From Sabellastarte sp. h YS-2021 (Eukaryota > Annelida > Polychaeta > Sabellida > Sabellidae), in contig OZ024940.1 in NCBI GenBank assembly GCA_964017235.1, positions 23,565,615 through 23,629,614 of the forward strand: a stretch of 64,000 bases of DNA. The letters are read 5' to 3'. How positions within the stretch are numbered: position 1 is the stretch's first letter; every line of letters begins with the position of its first letter. Shown piece after piece: positions 53,036 to 63,437 of the stretch. The notes beneath the pieces are model-generated. The model was not told the DNA's origin. It did not search any database and saw nothing but the letters and a program-made list of their open reading frames with translations. A program made the translations under genes and the position numbers.

Positions 53036-53557
53036 TTTATCATAGCATTCGTAAGCCATATTGTAGGTGTTGAGCCATGGCTGAGGTAGGCACTCTCTGA
53101 GTGCTCTTGTTGACTAATAATACTCTCTGAGATCGTTTCTGCTAAAACTATACTGACAAACGAATTTTGGGTCAAATATTTAGATATTTGAAAAAAGTTT
53201 TTCCCATGTAAATTTTCAACATTATTAATGTACTTTGCACAGCGCCCTTAGACACCCAAAATAGACTTTACTGGCCTAAGAAGTGGAGTCAAACATTTCC
53301 ATATTTGTGAAAGTCTTTGATTTATAGTATAGTGTGTGGGTTTTTTCCCCATTTGCTATAATTAGGCATTCTGTTAAATATTTGGCTGGCATCAGAATTG
53401 GAGCCAAAATGTTTACACATTAGATGCACGATTTTAGAAGTTCTAACGAGATTTGTGCAATGCCTTCATGTCTTTTATTTTCACCACTGCTGCGTAATCA
53501 CCAATACACTCTTCTTGGATCAATTTTGAATGATTTATTTTCATGTGTTAAATTCCA

Positions 53558-54142
53558 GGGCCGGTTTCCCAAAACCTCCTTCGGAAAGGACCTCCTTTAG
53601 TAAAGGACGGTCCTTTTTTGTTCCTTTGGGAAGGCCACCTTAAAATTCAGTTTCACAAAGCCTCCTTTAACTCTCCTCACCAAAGTTCTTCCTTGAAACT
53701 TAAGGAGGGAGTAAATGTTCATTTAAAGTTATTAAATATTCGTTGAAAGACACTTCTTTAAATTTAAGGTAGGTCCTTAGCTTCCTTGAAATTTAAAGGA
53801 GTTTTCAAGGTCTCCTTTAAGAAAGGAGGGTTTGTGAAACTGAGAATTTTTAAAGGAGGGAGAAATTCAAGGAAATCCTTGAATTTAAGGTGACATTTAT
53901 CTTAAGGAGGCTTTGTGAAAGAAGACCTTGAAAACTCCCTTAATTTTCAAGAAGCTAAGGACCTACCTTAAATTTAAGAAAATGTCCTTCAAGGAATGTT
54001 TAATAACTTTAGGACCTTTGGTGAGGAGAGTTAAAGGAGGCTTTGTGAAACTGAATTTTAAATTGGCCTTCCCAAAGGAAAAAAATGACCTTCCTTTGCT
54101 AAAGGAGGTCCTTTCCAAAGGGGGCTTCAAGAAACCGGCCCC
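53558..54142. mobile_element. Fold-back element with AAGGAGG/CCTCCTT interior
   Basis: GGGCCGGTTTCCCAAAACCT on the left, GAAACCGGCCCC on the right. Nearly all of the 585 bp is a large palindrome of AAGGAGG / CCTCCTT and TTTAAGG / CCTTAAA units. A Lys/Leu-rich ORF inside is a by-product. Confidence 0.85.
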
Positions 54143-55190
54143 TGGTCAACTCAAGAGTGCCCTTGTAACTGCATAGGTGGGAGGCTAGTACACCACTTTG
54201 CCACTATGCTAACCACTTTGCCACTGTGCCCCGTTGACAGTGGGCAGACTGTATCTGGTGTGGCAATTGAAATTCTCTTTTGAAAACAGTTTCAGATGAG
54301 ACAAAGTTTTTAATAAAAAAAGTACAAACTTAATCTCATTGAGATTTGTCGGTTTATAAAATAGATTTTCATTTCTATGATTACTAATTGTATTCACACG
54401 ATGATTAATAAACTGTTATAGTCACTTACGGTGTGTATTTTTTTCTATTGTGTGCCACTGCAATTTTCTTTTGAATTGTATTTTTTTTGCTAAAATCACA
54501 GATTAAGAAAACAAAATTTGAATTCCATGTACGAGTCCTCACTTTACTATGATCTTATTTCAGTGTTATCATTGTGTTCTTGCTGTTAGTGAGTTTGAGC
54601 CTTTGTGGTCACAAAAGAAGATTGTCTTTAAAATATGTAAACTATCTATAAAGTGCACGATAATCTAAAGTCATTAATCAACTCATCAAATGCATGTACT
54701 ATATTTTGGTTATTTGACAAAAGCCGACTTTACTTCTTTCTAAAATGTGATGATTTATACAATGAAAACTCTTTCAACAGAACTTTCCTGAAACTGTTGT
54801 GAAAATTTTCAACAGTAAAAGTGTAGAGTTGAGATAAAAATTTAAGGTTTCTCAAAATATTTGAAAAAAAAAAGATTTCCTTCTGAATGTACAGGTGCTT
54901 AAAAATATAACAGACACACACATGTCTACAAGGAACTAGCATAACCAATTCAACATTAAAAATAGAAACTTGGAAAGAAAATCATGGAAAAACTTTGCTT
55001 TCAAGATGATTTTGCTGAGAGGGTAAACAGTGTAGCATGACGAGCCACAATCAAGTTTAATTATATTTATAACCTTTTACAGTGACTCTTGGAAGAACAG
55101 TATATTACACTTGTAAGTTTATCTGCAAATCAAAATATTGAAGTAATGTATTACAGGCAAAAATATTTATCTGAAATCAGTTTAAATAAT
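54143..55190. other. Intergenic
   Basis: A SINE C-like head on the minus strand at about 54160-54232; otherwise nothing. Confidence 0.45.
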
Positions 55191-55206
55191 AATAATAATA
55201 ATAAAT
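55186..55206. repeat. (AAT)n microsatellite
   Basis: About seven AAT units. Confidence 0.85.
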
Positions 55207-55261
55207 AAAGGATGGACACTCTGGGAGCATTGGTTTGCTCAGAACCTACTGAAAACAAGGA

Positions 55262-55495
55262 AGAAAGGAGTTTCAGGCTACTGGCGCGAGCTGGAAAGCT
55301 ATCAGAGACAAAAGTAGTGCACTGAAGCAGTCAACCATCCCAGTACTACTCTGGCCCATTGCTGCTTAACTTCAATGATGAGACAGGTACTTATCAAGCT
55401 ACGACACAATTCATGAAAGTCCGGAGACAAAAAAAGTGATCCCTAGAAGCGTGAGCCTCACTAAAGCTTGCGCTTAAGAAAGTCAGGTCATTCGC
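55262..55495 (-). mobile_element. 5S-rRNA-derived SINE, copy 3
   Basis: On the minus strand the core has CATTGAAGTTAAGCAGCAAT, GGGCCAGAGTAGTACTGGGA and TGGTTGACTGCTTCAGTGCA, closer to 5S rRNA than the other copies. The flanking body (CGCTTCTAGGGATCAC; AGCGCAAGC) matches the copy at 48111. Confidence 0.8.
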
Positions 55496-55554
55496 CCCTT
55501 AAGACCAAATGTATGCTCCAACTGTCTATATATTGTGATGGGTTAATTCCCTTA

Positions 55555-55710
55555 TCCGTTATGTTGTGACGGGTAGTTGGAAGGGCAGAGGAAAACGATT
55601 ACATATAGTTGGTCAAGGTTCCGTACTGTAAACTGCCGATGAAGGGCATTCAACTACCAGCTTTACCTCTTGAGGTCACGCTGGGATTCGAACTCTGATC
55701 TCAGAGGTCA
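55555..55710 (-). mobile_element. tRNA-derived SINE family C copy
   Basis: Minus strand: B-box GAGTTCGAATCCC, then AAGAGGTAAAGCTGGTAGTT and AACCTTGACCAACTATATGT. It lies in tandem with the copy at 55735, in the same orientation. Confidence 0.75.
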
Positions 55711-55734
55711 GACGCTTATTGTATTTATTAAAAT

Positions 55735-55920
55735 AGTGTTTATGTCATGCCTAGTACCTAGAGGGGTAGAGACAACCAGTACATACAGTTGGTTGAGGTT
55801 CTGCGCTGTAAGCTGCCCACCAACGGCAAGCAACTACCAGCTTTCCCACTTGCGGTCAGGATTCAAACTCTGTTCTCAGACTGGGAGGTGAGTGTGTTAC
55901 CACTGTGCCACCCTGGCCCC
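55735..55920 (-). mobile_element. tRNA-derived SINE family C copy
   Basis: Minus strand: head GGGGCCAGGGTGGCACAGTG, GTAACACACTCACCTCCC, B-box GAGTTTGAATCC, GGTAGTTGCTTGCCGTTGGT and AACCTCAACCAACTGTATGT. Confidence 0.8.
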
Positions 55921-57680
55921 CAAGTTAATGACTGAAAGGTTACATAACTTTACCAACTTAAATTTGCCTTCAGGAAAACCCACGAGGAAATAGAATTCAG
56001 ACTGTACACATGATCTACAGATAAATTATGTCTAAAAATAAAAATAAGTAGAAAGCTACACATCACATGCTAAGAATAATAAGTGGGCGTTTCTTACAAA
56101 TTCCCAAAAAAAGTTTACCACAGTGCTCTGAGACCCATGAATGGGTAGTCAGGTTACTTTTTAGCAGGCACTGCGTGGAACCTTATCTTTTAGCCAACTA
56201 ATTTCTGTTTTAAGGTGTTAATTTTATACACTAATTTTAGTATGAAACTAGAAAGGCCTCCATCAGGGTAGACAAGTGTCCCTATACTGTAAATTCATCC
56301 AAAAACTGCTTATTTATTTTAACCTTCATAATCGTATGGCATGACCTGAAAATATAATGAGTACTGCCGAGCACGAAGGCAAAAGCATTGGAAATTAAAC
56401 ATCTTCAGAGAAAACAAAATATATTTTTAATTTTCTTTTTGTACACGTACACTTTTTACAACATATGTAATATACACAGAGCTGAAAAAAGTACAGTAAT
56501 TATTATTTATTCATAATGTACAAAATTAAGTCCAAAGTAACTACACCATTACACACTTAACAATTTATTTCATTCTCCTGTTGGATTGGTAGAATGGCAC
56601 ATCACTGAGTCTATGTTACTATAAAAACTTAAAAAAAAAATCCCACACTTTACTAAAGTCTTCATGATTTTGAATACGAGACAGTAACTCTTCGGATATA
56701 TTTGTTTGATATATTTGATAAATTTAATTGCGTGTACCAACCGTAAATCGACCAAAACTCCTAGTTATAACAGACACCTCTGGTGAGCGAACCCTTCACA
56801 CCCTCTGTGAAAGGATGGGTGTTTAAAAAGACATTTCACAGGTAAACACAGACACTTACTTTTTGGTCCCAGTGTAAGCAGTCGCTGTATCACCAAAGCC
56901 TGTAACATCTACAGGAGTTCGTTCTAATTATGGTTAAGTACCACTTACAAAATAAAACATGGCAGTAGGTTTGAAGGTATGAATACGCACAATTATCCAC
57001 GGGTCATGATAAAGTTAGTTTATTTGATATTAATACAAATTCTGTATATGTACATGTTTTAAAACATGAGTGAATTATATGTAACTTTCAACAAAATCAA
57101 GGTCATCTCAAGACAGGAACAAGAGATTTTAAGTACAGCACTAAACATTTAACTACTTGTAGACAAGTCTGGTAATACAGTGAGGTGGCTTTAAATGATT
57201 TTCAAGGTCAAATTCTGAGTTTTGAGGTCAAAGCGAGGAGTGAAGGTTTTATGTATAAAGGACTATTTGCATTATTTTATTTCTGGGTTTTTATAATTTT
57301 AAACCCTATGTTGATACTTTGGAGGGTAACCTGGTAGCAGGTTTAGAACCTAGAAGTATGAACCCCCACATCTACTACTTTGAACCAAAAATTCAGCACC
57401 TTTCTGATGTCGAGATGCAAAAACTGGTTTCCTTTTATTTACATTTAAGTCTACTTTTACTGAGACTGCTATCTGACTTATATGCCGTAGTGTAGACATG
57501 CATGGTTGCCATTGTGTGAAGCAAAAACTAGCTGGGGTAGGATCGAAGAAGGATCACAAACAGACTTTATAAGGTTGCAGACAGGGACGGTTGTGTTGAT
57601 ACCTCAAATTCTTTGAAGGATTTTTCTACCTTTTTTGTCTTTGATATTTAAAAGTGAAACAAAGGATTCATCTGTAAATC
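55921..57680. other. Upstream region of gene D
   Basis: AT-rich; no gene, repeat or clear promoter recognised. Confidence 0.45.
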
Positions 57681-57732
57681 ATGGGAATCCAAATCTGCAT
57701 GTCATTTGGAGTTTTTCTACTCTTTGGAATTG
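57681..57732 (+). CDS. Gene D exon 1: signal peptide
   Basis: ATG then GIQICMSFGVFLLFGI, donor G/GTGAGT, phase 1. Confidence 0.7.
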
Positions 57733-60700
57733 GTGAGTACATGGAGGGTTATTGATTTTTTTGATCTAGCTGTCTAGACTGGCTTTCAGCACTGGGTGGT
57801 AAATGACCTGGATTGAATTGGTTTGTGACATCACATTAAATTTTCATATAATTGTAGGGACATTCCTAACAATTTAATATGCAATTACTGCTACATAGGA
57901 ACGATGAAAACTAAATCCTTTTGGAATAATAAGCAGAATAAAACACTTCTACTGGCCCTCGGGCAATATCACCTGTCCTTGGGGCTTCATAAATCACAAT
58001 AGTGCCCAGAAAAAAGTGTTTTCTTCTGTAAATATACACTGGTTCTTATATCCCATAACACTGGTCAAATATGGTGTACAGTGGATAATTCCCTGGACCT
58101 CAAATTACATATTGTTATGGTAGAAATGTAGCTAAAGAGGAGACCAGACAAGAAAGAAAAACTGATTTAATTAGCAAATACAATTCTTACTGGTGAAGTG
58201 GTTGTTCTACTTATGAAAAAATGTAAAATTTGTGACACGGCTTAATAAATTGCGTAGGCTTCTGTAAGAAGTATAGGTCAGTATCAGTTAGCTATAAATT
58301 AATTTGAACCTACTGTAACTGGCTCATTTTAGTAACATGGACATTAACATGGACTTTTTAAAACTGATCCTTCAAACACTGAACATGGTTGTCCATGTTG
58401 TAAGTTGTACAATATATTAATTGATCATCAATTACCATCATTTCTAAACTAATAGCAACTTTCATAAAAGCAGTGAATGAAAAAGTCTCGCCTCCAACCT
58501 CTGAGGCCCCCAGTTCGAATCTCGGGCAGGGCGCTTCATGTTGGTAGTTACTTGGCGTTGCCTGGTGGTTTACAGTGCAGTGTGCACTGGTTTCCTCCAC
58601 CTGTAAACTACCCGTCGCAATATGACCCTGGCTGTTGAGCGCGACGTAAAACAACAAATAAATCTAAACCTAATCTCTAAACACAACGTCAAGTGTTTTA
58701 TGTTTTAAACTGATCTTCACTTGGGCATTTCACCTAAGACAAGGTTTTCGGGACTTGGAAAGTCATGACCTAATTTCAGGAAGATGAAATACGTGTGAAA
58801 TCATGCATTAACAGTCCGCAGTTCTGAGTAGAACATTCAAAACTCAATAGATAGAGCAATAAATTGTATGCCTCGACAGGCTGTTAAAAGAGATGTTTGA
58901 CCCCACACTTAGACCAATGCATTATAATTAGTTGACAGAGATGATCTGCACTGCTCAACTGACTTTAGGCATCGGTCTTCATGGTTACTTAATTATTGAA
59001 TTTCTTACCATGTGAAAGACCCACACTATGTAAGCAATTTTCATAAAATTTTCAGGAAATGTAAACAATGGCCAAAAGAACAGAGGACCTGATTTAGTTA
59101 GTGATCTGGATCCAAGAATTTTTTTAAAGGATTTTCTATCACTGCACCCATTAGCAACCTAATGGAGGTGCTAGACCTTAGCAGAGGAAAGCGCTCTCTA
59201 AATGCTCTCGATATACTTCGTTTTACAGGTTACTCAAGGCTCTGGCAAAAGGCTCCGAAAATATGTTTTACATGGGCTTGTTTCCCTGACAAGGCTATGC
59301 AAGTTGGCGCAATCGAAGCTAGGGTCGGAGTAACGCCCCATTCACACTACAGGTAGTGTAACTCGTGGCTAGAAGCGTTAGTCAAAATGCCCCAGTCCTT
59401 CAACTACCGTCTGACGTGTGTATGCAAACTAGTGACACGGTGGCAAAATGTCCAATTCTCTCAACCTGTCACGGAATCGTTAAAATGTTTTAAGTTTTCG
59501 AGTCTGAATTCAGTAGCATGAGCATGCGTAGGTGAACATTTTGCTACGATAACTGACAGTGTGGTCTGCGGTTTAGATAAGATTCTGATTCAGCCTCGTT
59601 TTGGTTGCATGTGTTCGATGACTACTGAAGGTGAGTTCATGTGAATGCAAGTGTTAATTGATGGTTACATACTGTAAAAAATTTATTGCTATTTAACTTT
59701 TTGTAAGTTAATTTTTTACCTTATCAACACATAGCAATAGTGAGGATAAGGTAAGGGTATTTTTCGCAATAAAATAAGTTGCTTCAGTGACCCTTTGCCT
59801 GTGGTGTGAAAGGTTATTATCTCGGAAGATATGGGGCGACCTTGGTGGCGAGTAAAGCTTCTAACCATGGGACATACCACCTGCAGTGTGAATGGGTCAC
59901 AAGAGACATCACCTCTGCCACCGTATGTGAAAATTACCAATTGGGCACACCCTTTAGAACTAACACAGTGTAATCAAGATTTGCGCTAACTTTTGCATTA
60001 GGGGTGATCAAAGGTCTTATAAATGTGGTCATAAAACACCCCCAATCTGTACAGAATTTTCAATAAATCAAGGAAAATAGAAGGGGGCTTTCCTCACTAG
60101 CAAATTCCAACTTTCTTGCTCTATATGTAACATTTTGGTGTGCTTTAGGACTCGCCGACTGTCGCACCTGTAACTACTGCCGTCACCACGAGTACACTTC
60201 ACATATTTCCAGTTTAACAGATTTTCTGAACTCCACTTCTGATTTGGATCCTCACTGCTTGGAAGAGGAGGAAGATTTTGAACCGGTAAAGTATATGTAA
60301 CCATGCATGTTTGGCTCAGCGTATTTATTTTATGACATGCAAAAATGAAAACTCAAACTTTTATAATAACACTCGAGATTCTTGTACTTTTTTCTTCCCT
60401 GCAAATTTCAACTAAAACACTGAACATGTGATTTAAATAAAACAGTAAACACCACAAAATTTGAATAAATAAAATTTGATTAATTTTCAAGTTTCTGTAG
60501 TCAATACGAAATTGCATTTGATAAATCTTCTTATAACATGACACGGCTGTGTCTGTGATTCTGATTGGCTAATCAAGGAAATATTTCATGGGTAAAATCA
60601 GTATAACTTTTACTGTTTGAATTAACACTCATTATGGCTGTCCTGGCAATAACCTCTGTCAAGTAAATTGGACATTTTTCTTAAGTTAAGCATGCTATGT

Positions 60701-63437
60701 GCCAATCTTAAATTTAAATACAATCACTAGAATATACTAAGAATAAGAGTTTTGTGAATGACAAATTCTTATTCTTAGAGAAATTCTAAGAAAAAGCACA
60801 ATTCTTAGAAAAAATTCTAAGGTTATAATCATTCTTAATTCTATTAGAATAAGTGTGATTCTAAGAACAAAAATTGCGAATAGGAAAATGCATATTCTTA
60901 GAATTCTTCTAAGAAAAACCACAATTCTAAGAAAAATTCTAAGAACAAGACTAATTCTAAGTATAAGATACTTTTTGAATAGAGTAAGAAATCTAAAATT
61001 CGCCAGGAATCTAAAATTCGCCACCTCTAAAACCTTATTTAATTTTATGAAGGAAAATTAATGATGTTTTTGTCCAAAAATTGGTATTTTTCAGTTCAAA
61101 AAGCCTTAATTTACTATACAGTCAACAAATCTCACCACAATTCATTTATTTTATTAGTATTGTCACATGTGGCGAATTTCAGATATGTGGCGAATTTTAG
61201 ATTTCTTACTCTACAGGGCCCAGGTCAATATACAATTGATTTTATTTTGGAAATGCTCCACAATCAAATCTGGATATCGGTTTCTTGGCCTCGGCAGAAG
61301 TCTGGGGTCTTTGAGTCCTCTTATTATTACTTGGACCTCAAAATTAGTTCCACCTGGAGCATGAAATAAGAGATTCACAGCAGCAAGTAAAATTCCCTGC
61401 CAAGGGAAAATAATCCAAATTTGTGTCAATTTTGCATCAGAAGTCTAATGTAGTCTCAAAATCCTGTGCGTGTATAAAAAAGGGAAGTCAAGGAACCAGA
61501 CTGGGAATGGGAGATTTCCTGACTTACTCAACAAAAGGCAGAGATAAAGTGTAACTGTGAAAAGGGTTTTAGACTTACCCACAATTTCAGTTCTAAAATC
61601 ATCATGTAAATACTTCTGCTACAAGGGTGCAGAGAATTTCCTAAAAGTCACGGAATTTAAATGGGGTTAATACCTCATTAGTAAATTTCATACAATGTTA
61701 CCAATTTAGTATTTCTGGCTATGTACCTAAATCCCATGAAATGTTGCTGTACCTGTATTCTTTTCTTCACAGATATGGGAGATACAAAACTGCTCCACTG
61801 CTTGTTACTCTGAAACTGGACGTGCAACGTTGATATATCAAGGTAAGTGACTCTTCCCCAAACGTTTGAGGCAGAAAGCGTTTCAACTGAGCCCAGACAT
61901 AACTCATCAGTTTCAGCATAAATACAACGTATCGCACAGGCATACACAGGTGAACAAGACCTAATTAGCAACTATTCTATTCTGTACTTTTATAGCGCTT
62001 AATCTCTGCCAGGCTGACTCTAAGGCATAACACTAGAATCCAATTAAAAAAATCATCATTCCATAGTCGTTGCCAAGTCTAATACCCCTAAGCTTATATC
62101 AGGCGATCGTCAGTACATCAGATATTACTATGGCTACATCTTTCCTTACGGTCATTTCTGTATGTATTTGCTTTACTGGTTGACAACCAAACCGCAACAG
62201 AACAAAACCGTTAGGTGATGAGCCATGGGCCTGTAAGCCTGGAAGCATTCCTAAAACAGCAAACTAACTCATACTTAATGACAATACAACATCATCTTAA
62301 CTACAGAATTCAGAGAGTAAATGGAAGCATTCTTTACGTAGAAATTACACTGTCAGTAGTCATTATTTTGCCATTAGAGATTCCCCCAGATCATAAATGT
62401 TAATTAAAATGTCTCAGTTATTGTTAAATTTCGACAAATTACACATCACATTAAATGTAAAACATCTTCAATAACTTTGCTTTTTACAATAATGACAACT
62501 TTATATTTAGTTGGTTGCAAAGAACCGAGGTTTTACATATTAACTAATACCCAACGACTAGGTCTGAGTAATGTTTAAATTTGAGGGGTCTTTACAGAAA
62601 ATTTAACGAACAGTAAACTAAGGTTTTGAATTACACAAGAGTTTGCTAACTTAGAGTTAACTACGCAGCAATGAATGCGTTAGCAGAATGAAGGGTTTGA
62701 TTTACAGGCCCCACATTGGTGGCGACTAGTGACTCCGGTAAGGAACAGTGCAACCTGGGTGCATATTACAGTGGGCTGGATTTGAAACGGCAGGGGTTCT
62801 GGCTACAATGTTGGCCCAGGGGTAGGACACTTGCCTCCCACCTCCAAGTGTGTAAAGATTCCTTCCACCCATCTAACTACACGTAACCTCACAATTTAAC
62901 CACTAATAAAAAAGGTTTTCGATGTGACGTGACAACACCAAACAAGTATGACTCGTAACCACAGTGCAGAGGTTTAATCCAAATTATAAAGTAATCTGAC
63001 CTAATGTGGACTTTTATAGTGATTAATCTCGATCAGTTGACAGACCCTGACGCACAGAGGAACATCAATAAGGTAAATAATCGTGAGTCTAGTAACATAG
63101 CTAGGTCATACCAGAGAAGACGCAGGTATGATGGGAAGGCTATTGCCGATAGGTTTGAGAAAACGGGTAGTTTCTGTGCTCTTTCCAGAAGGAGGCAATA
63201 GATGCTGCACTGCGTACAGTGTCAGGAAGGCATTATCTGTGTATGTTAAATGCAAAAAAAATTGTCTATTTTATGATTAATGTTTGGAAGTGAGCAAGTG
63301 GTTGCTCTAAAAATGTCACTTTTTCCTGACTAACTTTTCCTTCTTAAACTCCAGGCAAACTGGTAAATTTTGTGATTGCCCAAAAGGGGTGCTTACCAGA
63401 CTTCAAGCTGGGAACATGTGTGGACCTTACAATTGAT
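57681..63437 (+). CDS. Gene D: secreted cysteine-rich protein, Ly6/uPAR-like (partial, 5' exons)
   Basis: Four exons fit together in phase: 57681-57732, 60149-60285, 61773-61842, 63355-63437 (342 nt, 114 residues), and the frame continues past the last GT donor out of what I can trace. A signal peptide (about 18 residues) is followed by a mature start LADCRTCNYC, then single cysteines in PHC, QNC, TAC, KGC and GTC. A first cysteine pair close together near the N-terminus, a mid-domain CxxxC and a GC followed by a further C are what Ly6/uPAR three-finger domains show; this is inference from spacing alone and the final CCxxxxCN cannot be seen. An acidic EEEEDFEP stretch lies between. It could be secreted or GPI-anchored depending on the missing 3' end. 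Confidence 0.65.
58479..58670 (+). mobile_element. tRNA-derived SINE family C copy
   Basis: TCTCGCCTCCAACCTCTGAG, B-box AGTTCGAATCTC, GGTAGTTACTTGGCGTTGCC, GTTTCCTCCACCTGTAAAC, tail CAATATGACCCTGGCTGTTG, GCGACGTAAAACAACAAATA. Confidence 0.85.
59030..59200 (+). mobile_element. Dispersed RTE-like repeat, copy 3
   Basis: AATTTTCAGGAAATGTAAAC, AAAGAACAGAGGACC, GATCTGGATCCAAGAATTT, GCACCCATTAGCAACC and CGCTCTCTAAATGCTCTC parallel the split copy at 52063-53115. Confidence 0.55.
59337..59896. mobile_element. Fold-back element, CCCATTCACACT ends
   Basis: CCCATTCACACTACAGGTAG on the left and CCACCTGCAGTGTGAATGGG on the right are inverse to each other. 560 bp, no coding capacity. Confidence 0.65.
60149..60285 (+). 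CDS. Gene D exon 2
   Basis: LADCRTCNYCRHHEY up to CLEEEEDFEP; phase 1 in, phase 0 out at CCG/GTAAAG. Confidence 0.65.
60738..60979. mobile_element. Fold-back element remnant, TTCTTAGAA interior, copy 3
   Basis: Several ATTCTTAGA / TTCTAAGAA units as at 668 and 41939, with TTTTGTGAATGA near the left. The right end is lost where MITE M copy 4 begins. Confidence 0.7.
60982..61211. mobile_element. TA-flanked MITE family M, copy 4
   Basis: 230 bp, ends as in copies 2 and 3, TA at 60980-60981 and 61212-61213. It appears to have inserted into or beside the fold-back remnant. Confidence 0.9.
61773..61842 (+). CDS. Gene D exon 3
   Basis: IWEIQNCSTACYSETG and ATLIYQ; phase 0 in, phase 1 out at G/GTAAGT. 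Confidence 0.65.
61973..62082 (-). mobile_element. LINE 3' UTR tail
   Basis: The inverse of the last 110 bases of the LINE at 33738-34300: GACTTGGCAACGACTATGGA, TTAGAGTCAGCCTGGCAGAG, ATTAAGCGCTATAAAAG, then AGAATAG. Confidence 0.8.
62795..62945 (+). mobile_element. Degraded SINE family C-like unit
   Basis: TTGGCCCAGGGGTAGGACAC then TTGCCTCCCACCTCC and a GATGTGACGTGACAACACCA tail; the order resembles family C but is poorly kept. Confidence 0.4.
63355..63437 (+). CDS. Gene D exon 4
   Basis: GKLVNFVIAQKGCLPDF and GTCVDLTID; phase 1 in, phase 0 out at GAT/GTAAGT. The next exon lies beyond what I can recognise in the window. Confidence 0.65.

Larger units (their letters stand above)
52063..53115 (+). 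mobile_element. Dispersed RTE-like repeat, split by element 52233-53035
   Basis: The left part 52063-52232 (GGCAAGGAGGTTATG, TTTGTTTGTTTG, GAGGACGGATTCTGAGGAAA, GATCACTGTCTGGATCCA) and the right part 53036-53115 (GGAATTC, GGATTTTTTATCA, GTAGGCACTCTCTGAGTGCT) join into the same repeat seen unbroken at 59030-59200 (CTGGATCCAAGAATTTTTTT). Classification is uncertain. Confidence 0.6.
57733..60148 (+). other. Gene D intron 1
   Basis: 2.4 kb with a SINE C copy (58479-58670), a degraded RTE-like repeat (59030-59200) and a fold-back element (59337-59896). Confidence 0.55.
60286..61772 (+). other. Gene D intron 2
   Basis: Contains the remnant of a TTCTTAGAA-type fold-back element (60738-60979) and MITE M copy 4 (60982-61211). 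Confidence 0.6.
61843..63354 (+). other. Gene D intron 3
   Basis: Holds an inverted LINE tail (61973-62082) and a degraded SINE C-like unit (about 62795-62945). Confidence 0.5.

Noticed and set aside
53928-54176. 82-residue Lys/Leu-rich ORF
   Set aside because: Lies inside the AAGGAGG/CCTCCTT palindrome and reflects its repeats.
59162-59356. 64-residue ORF resembling a possible exon
   Set aside because: Spans the end of an RTE-like repeat and the start of a fold-back element; no splice phase fits gene D.
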